A DNA stretch of 64,000 bases from the NCBI RefSeq assembly GCF_029227915.1, contig NC_079875.1:31999501-32063500 (forward strand), written 5' to 3'. The position numbers and the translations under genes were made by a program. A model generated the notes under the pieces. The model was not told the origin of the DNA and searched no databases. It worked only from the letters and a program-made list of their open reading frames with translations. Of the stretch, positions 1 to 10,578 are shown in pieces; within the stretch, counting starts at the first letter, position 1; every line of letters begins with the position of its first letter. The stretch comes from Hydractinia symbiolongicarpus. Lineage: Eukaryota; Cnidaria; Hydrozoa; Anthoathecata; Hydractiniidae.

Positions 1-240
1 CGTCATGATGTTTTGAAAATTTTAATTAATCATGACGTCACAAATATAAACAATGTAGGCAGTTACAATGACACACCATTACATCTTGCATCTTGTAATG
101 GTCGTATTGATTGTGTGAAGTTGTTGTTGTCGATACCACATATCGATGTCAATATACGAAACTGGCAGAACAAAACTGCTTATGATGTTGCTTGTAATAA
201 CAATATCAAGCGTTTATTACAAGAACATTACAGAAATTAA
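1..240 (+). CDS. Ankyrin-repeat protein, 3' end of gene (copy 1, cut by window edge)
   Basis: The frame is open from the first base and ends at TAA 238-240, so only the C-terminal ~79 residues are inside the window. It holds about two ankyrin repeats: the motif TPLHLAS (about 75-95) followed by CVKLLLS is the classic repeat core, and a degenerate last repeat reads TAYDVACNNN. Ankyrin repeats are protein-binding scaffolds; no partner or pathway can be read here. It is nearly the same as the C-terminus of the exon at 1730-2244 but lacks one repeat, so the two are recent duplicates. It is unclear which copy is expressed; no disabling change is visible in this part. Confidence 0.75.
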   Translation, partial: RHDVLKILINHDVTNINNVGSYNDTPLHLASCNGRIDCVKLLLSIPHIDVNIRNWQNKTAYDVACNNNIKRLLQEHYRN

Positions 241-545
241 GAACATTTTCAGAAAATTATATTTTTTAATTTACCTAAGCAAATTATTAAAAGCATATAT
301 CGTCTTTTTTATTAGAACTATAGGTTATTGTAGAATAGGTTTCTTATTTATTTCATATTATTTTGGTGAGTAAGACAGATGTTAGTTTGACAAAAAGTTT
401 CAGAATTAACCCCAGAAAAACGTTTCAAACAGAATTTGCTTTAAGAAACACTAGCTACTGGCTCTTTCTGGACTTATCGCCAAAATGTTTTTCTTTAATC
501 AAGAACGTTAAAAGCACCAAACAAGTTTTCTTGACATGTATCGCA
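1..545 (+). repeat. Segmental duplication, copy 1 (ankyrin exon plus 3' flank)
   Basis: Bases 4-230 match 1954-2235, and the non-coding flank 240-540 matches 2245-2640 with small indels (for example the shared tract with TATCGTC and AACTATAGGTTATTG). The copies are offset by about 1.95-2.0 kb. Copy 2 has an extra ankyrin repeat. Both copies run directly into minus-strand satellite. Confidence 0.8.
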
Positions 546-546
546 A

Positions 547-870
547 ATATATAACACCCGTCACTTTGAAATGCCTCGTTTATCAATTTTACGCCTAAAA
601 TATATAGAACATGAAACGAGGTTGTCGTCCCTAAAGTACAATTATCCTGTACCAATACAAAAAATTACAAATGTATGATACTCCTCTCTTTTCAATGCCT
701 TGTTTATCAATTCCACGGTTAAAATATATAGAACCTGGGACGACGTTCTCGACCCTAAATGATAATTATCCTGTATTAATACGAAAAGTTGCAAATATAT
801 GAGACACTTGTCACTTTTAAATGCCTCGTTTATCAATTTTACGGCTAAAATATATAGAACCTGTGAATAA
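547..870 (-). repeat. ~123-126 bp satellite, left block 1 (minus orientation)
   Basis: About 2.7 tandem monomers, reverse complement of the large array at 16146-26361. Diagnostic words on the plus strand are TGCCTCGTTTATCAAT, AAAATATATAGAAC and GACAATTATCCTGTA-like blocks. Monomers are more diverged than in the large array. The block sits directly 3' of the duplicated ankyrin flank. Confidence 0.85.
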
Positions 871-1729
871 TTGTCCCCTACATAACCTCTATCTACGTCA
901 CAAGTAGAAACTTAAGATCTAATATTTTGACAAATTAAGATCTCCTGTACTTCTTTTAAAAGAAAGTAGCTTGAACAAGCATGTGGATGTTCTTTTTATA
1001 TACAATAAGATATATAATTTTTAACGTGATGGAAACTTTTGAAGTTTTTTAGATATCATAAAAAAAAGTTCGTTTTTTTTATGTGATTTTTATTTTCCTG
1101 TTTTCCTTTTTTAGTTTAAAATTTGTAACTTGTACTAGATATGATAAACTCACAGTTTAAAAATTGTAACTCGCACTAGATATGATAAACTCGGACTTCA
1201 AAATTTGTAACTCGCACGAGATATGATAAACTCGTAGTTTAAAATTTGTAACTCGCGCTAGATATGATAAACTCACAGTTTAAAATTTGCAACTCGCACC
1301 GTAAATTGGCGCCTAAACAAAATGGAGGATAAAAACTAACAGCGTTGTATTTCTTTCAGAGGACTGTAAAGAAAACTAAAGCGTGCAAAAAATGTAAACA
1401 CTGAACGAAGATGTCACGTGATCCCAGTCAACCGCGTAGACCCGCTGCAACTTCGTCTCCAGGGAATTTATACCAATAATGTAACAGAATATCAAACACA
1501 CACTTTAAATTTTTACACGTAGACGTACATGTTCTTAAAGTTTTAATTTTTAGACAATTATGTAAATGTTTCTAAAACTTAAGAGGTTAGAAATCGAGAT
1601 TCCCAGTTAAATTTTCTAGGGTGCCGTCTGTAGACTTCGGTCCTATTTCAGTTACTGAAAATTTATTTCACCGGTCAGAAATGTGTTGTCATTTTTGTTC
1701 CTAATTATTACCACATAATTTGTGTTTAG
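871..1729. other. Non-coding interval between ankyrin copies
   Basis: AT-rich sequence with a 41-bp minisatellite (listed separately). The last ~100 bases end in a pyrimidine-rich stretch and TTTGTGTTTAG at 1719-1729, which reads as a 3' splice site for the ankyrin exon, so this is probably intron. No upstream coding exon was recognised. Confidence 0.5.
1113..1300 (+). repeat. 41-bp minisatellite, ~4.5 copies
   Basis: The unit contains AGTTTAAAATTTGTAACTCG followed by CACTAGATATGATAAACTC. Starts at 1113, 1154, 1195, 1236 and 1277 give an exact 41-bp period. Copies differ by single substitutions. No coding potential is evident. Confidence 0.9.
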
Positions 1730-2244
1730 AACTCGAAAAAATCATTATAAATGGCGATGTCAAGACATTTCAAACAATTCTTATTGATCATCCAAATATC
1801 GTTAAAATGAGAGATGTTCATGAAACAACACTGTTGATGGAAGCAGCATATCACAACAATCCATTAATAGTGAAATGCTTGATTGATGTTGGTAGTGATG
1901 TGAATGCTGTGGATAAATATAAATCGAATGCATATCACTACAGTTATGATCATCATGATGTTTTGAAAGTTTTAATTAATCATGACGTCACAAACATTAA
2001 CAACGTAAACAGTTACAATAACACACCATTACATCTTGCATCTGCTTATGATCATATTGAATGTGTGAAATTGCTGTTGTCTATACCACACATCGATGTA
2101 AATATACGAAACATTAACAATGACAAACCATTACAACTTGCATCTTGTTACGGTCATATTGAATGTGTGAATTTGTTGTTGTCTATAACTGCTTATGATG
2201 ATACTCGTAATAACACTATCAAACATTTATTACAAGAACATTAG
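1730..2244 (+). CDS. Ankyrin-repeat protein, last exon (copy 2)
   Basis: The reading frame is open from the probable 3' splice site (AG at 1728-1729; codon split after its first base, phase 1) to TAG 2242-2244, about 171 residues. It holds roughly four to five ankyrin repeats: TTLLMEAAYHNNPLIVKCLIDVGSDVNA, an atypical repeat with LKVLINHDVTNIN, TPLHLASAYDHIECVKLLLS, and PLQLASCYGHIECVNLLLS, then a truncated last repeat. (Repeats are quoted as key words only.) The likely role is a protein-interaction scaffold; partners are unknown. The upstream exon(s) were not found. Copy 1 at the window edge is a near-identical paralogue lacking one repeat. Starting at the splice site is preferred because no ATG precedes the first repeat in frame. 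Confidence 0.7.
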
Positions 2245-2640
2245 AGAAATTAAGAACATTTTCAGACAATTATACTTTTTAATTTACCTAAGCAAAATAT
2301 TAAACGCACATATCGTCTATTTTATTAGAACTATAGGTTATTGTAGAATAGGTTTCTTATTTATTTCATAAATATACGTTCACAAATTTCAAAATATAAG
2401 TTCTTTAGAGGAAGAAGGTATAATTCATCAAATACAAAAAATTTAGCTGGGATGTGTCATCTTCACTAACAGTGGTGAGTAAGACACCTCAGTAGTTTGA
2501 CAAACAGGACAATTTGCGATTTGTAACAGAATAAACCCTGAGAAAAAATATTTCAAATAGAATTTGTTTTAACAAACACCACTGGCTCTTTCTGGACTTA
2601 ATCAAGAACGTAAAAAGCACCAAACAAGTTTTCTTGACAC
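1954..2640 (+). repeat. Segmental duplication, copy 2
   Basis: Partner of bases 1-545 (see that entry). The coding part differs by an internal ankyrin-repeat gain or loss; the 3' flank differs by a ~90-bp insertion around 2370-2470. Confidence 0.75.
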
Positions 2641-3350
2641 GTATATATCGCAATTATACGACACTAGTCACTTTGAAATGCCTCGTTTATCAATTCAACA
2701 GATAATTTATATAGAACCTTGGACGAGGTTGTCGACCCTAAATGACAATTATCTTGTATCAATACGAAATATCGCAAAAACATGGCATTCGTTACTTTGA
2801 AATGCCTCGATTATCAAATTTTCAGATGAAATATATAGAAACGGAGATAAGGTTGTCGACCCTAAATGACAATTATATTGTATCAATGCGAAAAAGTGCA
2901 AATACATGACACTCGTCTCTTTTAAATTCCTCGTTTTCAATTCCACGGCCAAAATATATAAAACCTGAGACGAGGTTGTCGTCCCTATATGACAATTATC
3001 TTGTATCAATACAAAAAATTGCCAATATACAACACTCGTCTCTTTTAAATGCCTTGTTTGTATATAACGCTCGTCTCTTTTAAATTCCTCGTTTATCAAT
3101 TCCACGGTTAAAATATATAAAACCTGAGACGAGGTTGTCGCCCCTAAATGACAATTATCTTGTATCAATACGAAATATCGCAAAAACATGGCATTCGTTA
3201 CTTTGAAATGCCTGTTTTATCAAATTTACAGATGAAGTATATAGAAACTGAGATAAGGTTGTCGACCCTAAATGACAATTATCTTGTATCAATACGAGAA
3301 AGTGCAAATATATGACATTCTTCTCTAAAATATATAGGAACTGAGACGAT
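2640..3350 (-). repeat. ~123-126 bp satellite, left block 2 (minus orientation)
   Basis: About 5.5 monomers in reverse orientation, with the CTCGTTTATCAATT and AACCTGAGACGAGGTTGTCG words. A 146-codon open frame on the minus strand (2749-3189) is just satellite read through and is not called as a gene. The block ends where the BEL/Pao 3' region begins. Confidence 0.9.
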
Positions 3351-3359
3351 TTGTTGACC

Positions 3360-3519
3360 CTGTACTATCTCGTGAAAAGGAACTCGTGAAAACGTGTTTT
3401 ATATCGACAAGATATTTTTTGTACTGCCGAAGCATCTAAAAAGTATTCATCACATTCATCAAACGTGGCTTTAAAGGTAACGTGTTAAAAATACATAAAT
3501 AATTAACACTCCCCACCAA
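3360..3519 (-). other. Candidate polypurine tract and 3' LTR remnant of the BEL/Pao element
   Basis: On the minus strand, just after the integrase stop codon region, GGTGGGGAG (3511-3519 on plus as CTCCCCACC) is followed by TGTTAATTATT, the layout of a polypurine tract followed by an LTR beginning TGT. The putative LTR would run down to about 3360, where satellite starts. No matching 5' LTR was found near 7.3 kb, so the call is inferential. Confidence 0.4.
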
Positions 3520-4132
3520 AAACGATGATGTCATCTTCGTTTAAAAAGTCAATTTTAATTTCGTCTTTATCTTCCTTGTCATTTTCGTAGTCGCGATCAG
3601 ACTGTTCAACGGGATAAAGTTTGTTCAAAGTGCGTGTAATTATCGTTTTACGATTGTTGTTAGTTGCGACTAATACCTTTGCTGCACGTATACGAGCGTT
3701 CTTGCTTTTCAACAATTCCGTTACTCGACCTATCTTCCATTTTGCTCTAGTTTTAACATCATCGTGTATAAGAACAACATCGTTTACTTCAATTTCATAA
3801 GAGGACTGTAGCTTTTTCTTCTTCTGTTTGTGAGATTCGCGTAAATCGACAACGTATTCATTTAACCAACGTTTCCAAAAATGATCGAGCACAGTTTTTA
3901 TGTACTTCGCGCGAACTGTCAACTCGTCACTTTTTTCGCCATCGTATTCTTCATAATCGATACTAACGTTTTTTCCGTATATTAATTGATTCGGAGTTAA
4001 TGGACTTTCCTTAACATCGTTGTAGATAAATGTCAAAGGACAGTTATTAAGTATGCGTTTAATTGCTGACAAAATAGACAACATCTCTTCATATACGACA
4101 ACAGTTTTAAAAAGTTTACAGTTTTCAAACAA
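3503..4132 (-). pseudogene. BEL/Pao integrase C-terminal part (DUF5641-like)
   Basis: About 209 residues. The N-terminal part continues the integrase core; the motif PLTPNQLIYGK and the later WLNEYVVDLRE and DVVLIHDD..RAKWKIGRV segments match the DUF5641 domain that follows the integrase core in Pao elements. This domain has an SH3-like fold believed to help target DNA binding. A stop separates it from the core at 4149-4586. No function is expected because the upstream core is broken. Confidence 0.85.
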
Positions 4133-4139
4133 CGTTTAA

Positions 4140-4586
4140 GAGACTGAATTAGCCTTTTGAAATATCCACCCTGCCAGTGGGTAGCTTCAATATTAAAAGA
4201 CCACTTAATGATGCGGAATGTTGAACTTCTTTACTAATAAAGTTAGAACCATTGTCTGAGTTGATAACTTTCGGAGCTCCATTTTTATTTACAAAACGTT
4301 TTAAAACATTTACACAAGCTGAAGCAGACAAATCAGTACTAATATCCAAATAAACAGCTCTACTGCTAGCGCAAGTAATCAAACAAATCCACGCTTTATG
4401 TACATCAGAACGTGAATAAATATCTTGTACATACAACGGACCTGCATAATCGATACCAATATTTGTAAAGTCAAAGTTCAACGACAAACGAAAATCAGGT
4501 AACGCAAGTACTTGGGTAAGTAAACGCTTTACTTTTAAATCCTTTACACAATGTGCAGTCACACAATAAATTTCTAACAATGTCAC
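4140..4586 (-). pseudogene. BEL/Pao integrase catalytic core, with lost catalytic Glu
   Basis: An rve-type DDE core. GIDYAGPLYV carries the first catalytic Asp and NSDNGSNF the second. The third acidic residue normally lies in a GGFxERL-like motif; here the equivalent segment, in a shifted frame just past the end of this stretch, reads GGYFKRL, so the Glu position is a Lys codon (4156-4158). The integrase would be catalytically dead even without the frameshift near 4145-4160. The zinc-binding domain expected upstream is only partly visible. Confidence 0.8.
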
Positions 4587-4732
4587 GTCATTATGACCAA
4601 CAGCACGATGTGAATCCGAAACAATATGTAGGGAAAAACACTAATATATGGTGAAGGTGAATTTTGTAGCTACACGACCTTTACATCACAGAACTCCATC
4701 GTCATCCTTAAAAAGACCATGTTTCACTTTTT

Positions 4733-5600
4733 CTACTTCAAAATTCTTGTTTTAACAGACAAAAACAGTTTTAACCACTTGAATTTCGCAAACTTAATCT
4801 CTTCCACTGACAAATCTTCGGGCCACTCCCTTTTTGTTAGTAATAATGTGTTAGTAGTCTTCTTTTCATTTCTCTTCTTTTCTTCTTTACATCTCCTTAT
4901 AAATCGTAATACATACGCTGTAACGCGCACCAATTTTTTTAAACTATTATAATTATCAACTTTAATGATCTCAGATAAACAAGGATCATTAACTACATCA
5001 GAGTCACTTTTTAAACACGTGAACTCTGTATTAACATTCAATGAAAGTTTCTCTTCACAGTAAGACTCCGGCAAGAACTTGTCTCCAACTTGCAAACGCG
5101 GCCACTCGTTTTCTGGTAAAGTTAGAAAACCTGGACCCTCAAACCGGAGACTCCTAGTGGAGAGCTTTAATGGCGAAGAACCTCTGGAACTAATATCGGC
5201 AGGATTATCATTAGTGCCAACTAATTTCAAGCATTTTACATCAAATAATCTTCTTATCTCAGTCAATCTATTTTGTATAAAAGGTTTATAAATTTTATCA
5301 CTGTTTTTAATCCAAGAATACACAACACTAGAATCAATCCACGCAAATATACGTTCGATTGGATAAACATTGTTTAAAGCACGGGAGACTGTATCCAACA
5401 GTCTTGCTAACATTAAAGCTCCCAATAATTCTAAGCGAGGTATGGTTTGTGACTTAATTGGAGCAACACGCGATTTACTCGATACCAAAGCAATTTTATT
5501 CTTACCGGATTGTTTTTTAAATCGAATATAAACACAATATCCGTATGCTGCTTTAGACGCGTCACTAAAACCATGTAATTGGACAGACTTTACGGATCGT
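4733..5600 (-). pseudogene. BEL/Pao RNase H-like region
   Basis: Minus-strand frames starting near 5600 read HGFSDASKAAYGYCVY, with the Asp of the RNase H fold, and continue as SKSRVAPIKSQTIPRLELLGA, a signature of Pao elements. WIDSSVVYSWI and NPADISSRG follow, the usual RNase H/connection residues. The ~250-residue stretch from 5488 is uninterrupted; a frame break near 5490-5500 separates it from the first Asp. It would have removed the RNA strand during reverse transcription. The last ~70 residues lead toward the integrase. Confidence 0.85.
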
Positions 5601-5991
5601 TCTCATCATTATAACAATAATTTCTATCAATTTGAATAGAGGGGACTTCGTGTAACTCTTGCACACTACCTGATCATATCTCTCCGATAAAAGAGAATCC
5701 CACTATCAAGCCAAGTGGATCACAAATTGACGCTATTAACCACAAAAATCATACATAGCCTCGATGGCCTGGAAACAAGGACATTTTTAGAAAAGCCTTT
5801 TCTATATCAGCAATAAAAGCTATGTTGTTGACTCGAAATCTGGCTAAAACATCGAACAAACGCGTGGCTATGAAGGGACCAGGTTCCATACAATCGTTTG
5901 AAGAAGGACCATTCTTTTTTGCACTCCCATCAAAAACCATGTGCACCTTCGTAGTTGCTTTTTCTTCCCGTATCACTGGCTTATGCGGCAA
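5600..5991 (-). pseudogene. BEL/Pao reverse transcriptase, catalytic centre deleted
   Basis: The first ~80 residues (5991-5749) hold the Pao entry motif PHKPVIREEKATTK, a FDGSAK motif and motif A (IADIEKAFL, with its Asp). After a stop the next recognisable words are LIASICDPLGL, which in intact elements lie some 150-250 residues further on. So palm motifs B and C, including the YxDD box, are missing. This looks like an internal deletion at about 5740-5750. The enzyme cannot be functional. Confidence 0.8.
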
Positions 5992-6078
5992 AAAATGGGT
6001 GTGTCCTACAACGTGTTCATCTGGTGCCCTTTCAATTATTCGACAACTTTCTTGTTCTCGAAAAATGTTATCGTATTG

Positions 6079-6907
6079 TTACAAAAATTCGTTTTTGTTT
6101 TTGAAAATGTAATCATTTTTTTTTAATCTTTGTTTTGACAGATCATAGTTATCTTCAAGCAGATCGTGATCTTTTATGACCTCATAACGATCTTTTTTAA
6201 ATGACACACCTGCTTCAATACCATGTTCCGAAATCTCGTTTTCTTCTGATTTTTTAATTCCCAATGCCTCAATGTTCAAAAATCCCTGAACCAAGTCTTC
6301 AAGTGTTTTATTTTTACTCAACTCATTTTGCACCTTTAAAACATGAGTATTATCAATGTTCACTGAAGCATCCAATTTAGTACCCATGACTCCACCAATT
6401 AAATTATATCCCAGTTTTGATGAAATTGCTGTGGGCCCACCTTTGGTGCTACGTTTCATGTCGTTTTCCATAAAGGACCAATAATAATCCCCGCCAATCA
6501 AAATATCCACACCCAATGGTTGATTTTTTGGATTACTGTCTGCTAAATCGAGACGACACAGAAAAGGGTAGTTAGATTTTGCACACTCGATGTTTTGGTT
6601 TGTCAAAGGATAGCATTTTTCGGATACGAAAGCGTTTACCGTAATATTTTCTTCGTCATTTTTCGATTGTTTTCAATTTGAATTTTTCCGCCGCTTGCGG
6701 AGAAATGTATGACATTTGACTGCCACTATCAAACAAAATTCTAAACCTGTGACAGTTTTTATCATCAGAAAAAATTTCCGCAGACGCAGTTTGTAACAAA
6801 ACTGCGTTAAAATCACATTCAGTATTTACCACGTTATTTGAAGTTCCCTCACCCTCATTCTGATCATTGGTATCCTGGTCTCGATTATCCTTATTGCAAA
6901 TAGACAC
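6079..6907 (-). pseudogene. BEL/Pao aspartic protease region (DUF1758-like)
   Basis: Two open pieces. The first (6907-6656) has a low-complexity acidic linker then LLQTASAEIFSD and RILFDSGSQMSYIS, where DSG is the aspartic protease active-site triad. The second (6606-6079) continues the domain: VDILIGGDYYW and PTAISSKLGYNLIGG are typical downstream words. A frame break at about 6610-6655 splits them. The protease would have processed the Gag-Pol polyprotein. Confidence 0.85.
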
Positions 6908-7320
6908 ATGATGACGTCCCTTACATTTAAAACATTTCCATCTAACTGTGCAGTGTCTTGCTACATGACCTGACTGTAGATAGAAAAATCATAATCCTTT
7001 CCTTTTTAAAATGGAAGAGCGCGCAGTCGGTTTGGAAACAATAGAGCAAAATTGCGGTTTGTGCCCTGGGTTTTCACCAAAAGCACACTTTATTTATTCC
7101 GTCAATTTCCAACATAAAGGGAAGCACCAGAAAAACAAGGGCTTTTCTCCTGACCGGTTGAAACTTTTTCTCGCGCTTCTAATTCAGTTTTAAAAGCTTG
7201 CATAACCTCGCTTACTTTCCATGCGTTTTTGCCAAGTTGGCGACTAATAATCTAACAATTCTCTGGCAGTTTTTGCAATAACACAGGTATAAGTTTTGAG
7301 ATTCAACTCCTAAAAATTGT
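6905..7320 (-). pseudogene. BEL/Pao gag C-terminal fragments with zinc knuckle
   Basis: Reading down the minus strand: a piece resembling VESQNL and IPVLLQKLP (about 7260-7320), then AFKTELEAREKVSTGQEK (about 7135-7200), then a knuckle CFKCKGRHHVSIC (CX2CX3HX4C, about 6895-6935) preceded by GHVARHC. These are usual gag segments of this superfamily, in shifted frames with stops. The N-terminal half of gag is absent. Confidence 0.65.
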
Positions 7321-7329
7321 AAATTACCC

Positions 7330-8645
7330 ACATATGTTAGCTGTATGTTGGCCGATCGATATCAACGTAAAAAATATGATGGATATGTCAAACTAAAAAG
7401 AAAAAAAAAAGATAAAAAGATAAAAAATTAAATCAATAAAACGTAATTAATAAAAAAAATGTTTTATCAATGATAAACAATTTATTAAGAAAGAAATAAC
7501 ACAGTGTGGCCCAGCGCTATCAGTGTCACAAGCCCTGCAATCGGTCATGGCTTTATTCACCGCGCAACTAAGCACGCTCTTTCGTTGTGTTTATTTATAT
7601 TCAATAAGGTGAAAAACATGACATAAGCAAATGCGAGGAATGAAAAATTTAAGAACTTCCAGAAAAAAATTAGTGAAAAAAGGAATAGAAGTGAAGACAA
7701 GGATAAGAAAAATGAACCCAGTCGCAACTTATTATTATTAACTTATTATGTTGAAATTATTCACATTTGGTTCAAAATATTATCTCGTTTTGTGGCATAG
7801 TGAGAACACATTTGATGTTCTCTTGTTTTATTCGTATTTGCTTTATAACTATAATTTAAGTTACTCACATATCATACCTAGAGTAGGTTAACAGTAAGTA
7901 TTTAAAAATTTGTGAAAGCGTATGTTATGATAATTAAATGTACTGTGTGGTATGAAATATGAAAGCCTTTATTTACTGAAAGGTACAACTTGAAATTAAA
8001 GCAGTTTTGCTTGTAATTACACTCGGCTTGTATGCAGGCAATGCAAATTATATCTAGTAATATTATGAGCAATAATCTCTTAAGATTACTTATTAATAAT
8101 ATCCTATCTTTGTATTGATGAAGGTTGGGAAAAAGGGTCATGCCTTACCGCTTTTTAACATGACATGAATAACATTTTAAAATAATACATTAGACAAAAA
8201 TTATTTAGCGCATTTTTTGTACTTTTTTACCGGTTTATGCTGTGAAATTAGAAAGAGTGAATTACACCTCCACTTACTGTTGTTCTTAAACAAGTGAGTT
8301 CCATCAGCTCTCATTTTCGGTGAGTATTAAAAAAGTAAATAATAACTTCCCCTATGTTTTTGTTGTTCTTTCCATGAGTGATTTCAATCCCCTTTGTCGT
8401 TGTTTTTCTAAATAAATGATTTCTATCCCTATTTTTTTATTATTGTACAGACTGAATTCCATCTCCTCTGCTTTCTACAAATGAATTTCTCTCCTCGATG
8501 TTTTTAGCGCGAGTAAATTCAAATTAATTCTGTTGTTAAAAAGGCGTCTTTCGTTGTGTCATATAACAAACACAAATCGAGAGAATATACACGAAAAAAT
8601 ATATCAAAAATATTTTAATTATTTTTCTTCTTATTATGTTATTTG
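7330..8645. other. Non-coding AT-rich interval
   Basis: No gene seen. An A/T-rich low-complexity stretch spans 7380-7490. At about 8270-8530 there is a degenerate tandem pattern of roughly 55-60 bp built on GAGTGATTTCAATCCC-like and GTTGTTTTTCT-like words, repeated four or five times. Confidence 0.5.
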
Positions 8646-10578
8646 TCTATATAATAATACGCTTGTGTGAGTAACCATGTGAGTCCACGACACGCAAAGT
8701 ACGGGTCACTTTTTTATGACGTGCCGTTACGCTAAAATTTACAAAGTTAAAAAAAAAACGCAAATCAGGAGGTTATCATTTACACATTTAACTCTTTTTT
8801 TTATTAGTTTCAAAAACAAAGCTCTATTGTTGTTTTATTATTACTATCCTTTTATTTTAAAGCGTTTTGATTTGTTTTGTTTTTTTGTTTTAAAAGCCTC
8901 ACAGGTTGGTTAAAGATAAAATAATTAAATTTTCCCCCGGTTTACTACGTGCGTGCCGTATCTCACCGAGACAAGTTGTTATTAACTGTTAAAAAAAAAC
9001 CGAAGCGAAGAAGGCTGTCTCTTTTTCAAAGTAATCCTGAAAAAGTTATTTAAACAATGTTTACTTATCACGACGTAAGATTAAAGCTTATTTGTTTCTT
9101 CAATATTTTCCATTTTTGTATTCTGGGATCGACGTTGGTTTCTTTTAAAAAAAACTATCGAATTCGAATGATATTTCGAATCTAAAATGTAAAAAAAAAC
9201 TGCTGTTGTAGATCGACTGTTGTTGTCGAGCGAGTATAAAAAGTTTATGTTTGTTAAATAATTTTTAAAAAGAAATAAAAGAAATATTTGTTAAAGAGAA
9301 GAAAAATGTACAGTGATATAACGTCAAAAAGAGAACTGATTGGAAATGTATGAGACAATTTAGCTAGCTATACATTTTCAATTTGTTTTCTTTTCGGATG
9401 AAGCGAAGCTTAGTAATCGAAGTAAAAAACTTATTGGACTTTTATCCAGAGAACGCTAGCTAGCAGACTACTGAGAAAGCGAAAGAAAACCAGGCGTGTT
9501 GTTTAGATTATCTGGTAGAGAAATGAATTTAGTTGAAAAACGATATTTAAGCCGTTTACACTTTCAAAGCTAAATTTTCCCTTAAATATGAAGTGAAATA
9601 TGTCTTGCGCCTGAACATATTCTTTTTTGTAAGAATATACCCAGGGTCAGTTAAGAATATCTTAAGAATATGCCCAACCTCGATTGTTTGTTCTAAATAT
9701 AAAAAGAATTTGCCAATAGCTATAGCAAGCCTTTTTTTATCAAGGCATTATATATTTTCAGGACATGGACACGCTAATAATATATTCAGAATAATGAGGA
9801 TAATATTTGTCAAAAATTTAAGAACATTAAGGCTGAAACGGAATATTTCTTATAAAATACACGGTGCATATCATAAAGAAGAATTTACATAAACTGTAAA
9901 TGTATTTTTTCTGTTGTTACTGTTTTTAACACTACAAACTGTGTAATTCAGTGTTGGTGTCGTTATAAAAAAAACTAAACCTAAATCCTAAACTTAAATC
10001 AATGTTTACATCTGTTCTGTTACAATTGTTTGAAATATATTCGATTCTTAAATTCGAAAACGCTGTGTTGTTATCTTCTTTGATTTTATGCGTGATTTTC
10101 TTGATTATAAGTTTGGGTCTGTTCTTTGAATATTTCGGTAGATATACAATATGCCAAATGATTTAAGTTTTTTTATATTTCTCTTTTATGTGTTTTAACT
10201 ATTAATTTCTTATATTTTGAGTACTGGAATGGCAAAGCATGAACGGTTGTTAGACACCTTTGATTTTGTTGGACATTTTCCATTTTTATTTTACAATTTT
10301 ATTTATTTACTTATTTTTTTGTTGCATATGCGTATATTTTTAGACGTTTTGTTTCAGCGGTTATACACATAGAGTAATGCAGATTGTGAGCAACCTCGAT
10401 CCCAAAGCATTTTTTTATCTTTTTGCCATCCCGTGTTAAAAGAGACAAAGAACCCTGGATCGAGGTTGAAATGTGAGTTTTAAAAAAATCAAATAACTGT
10501 GTTGTATGTTTTTGTTTTGTATCCCTTACATCGGTTTAATGAGAGATTCAATGGATTCTTCCACGGGAATTCAGATAA
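8646..10578 (+). mobile_element. Non-autonomous Helitron-like element, long copy
   Basis: The 5' end starts TCTATATAATAATACGC, shared with the starts at 30971 and 52773. The 3' end carries TGGATTCTTCCA then GGGAATTCAGATAA, a degenerate form of the hairpin-plus-CTAG terminus of the 31734 copy. Its internal sequence is shared in patches with 30971-31734, about 50880-51480 and about 54308-54640. No Rep or helicase coding is visible, so it would have depended on a partner element. An internal hairpin lies at 10391-10468. The Helitron call rests on the TC start, hairpin and CTAG end; the degenerate 3' end here lowers certainty for this copy. Confidence 0.6.
10391..10468 (+). other. Conserved hairpin inside Helitron-like repeat
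   Basis: Perfect 12-bp arms CAACCTCGATCC (10391-10402) and GGATCGAGGTTG (10457-10468) enclose 54 bases. The homologous hairpin at 31555-31630 keeps the CCTCGA/TCGAGG pairing and adds a second inner stem. See findings. Confidence 0.75.

Larger units (their letters stand above)
3503..7320 (-). mobile_element. Decayed BEL/Pao LTR retrotransposon
   Basis: Fragments in the order gag, protease, RT, RNase H, integrase are read on the minus strand from about 7320 down to 3503. Family hallmarks are a zinc knuckle ending in RHHVSIC, a DUF1758-type protease (LFDSGSQMSYIS), the Pao RT entry motif (FDVLARFRV, ADIEKAFL), ASICDPLGL, TIPRLELLGA, a DYAGP integrase core and a DUF5641-like C-terminus. The frame is broken by several stops and shifts, and the catalytic centre of the RT is deleted. 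It lies between satellite at 3350 and non-coding DNA beyond 7320; the 5' LTR and most of gag are missing. Confidence 0.9.

Noticed and set aside
2749-3189. 146-codon open frame on the minus strand
   Set aside because: It lies wholly in satellite monomers and repeats the same 41-residue peptide; explained by monomer length being a multiple of three.
5822-6126. Plus-strand frames over the BEL/Pao RT
   Set aside because: Shadows of the minus-strand retrotransposon frames.
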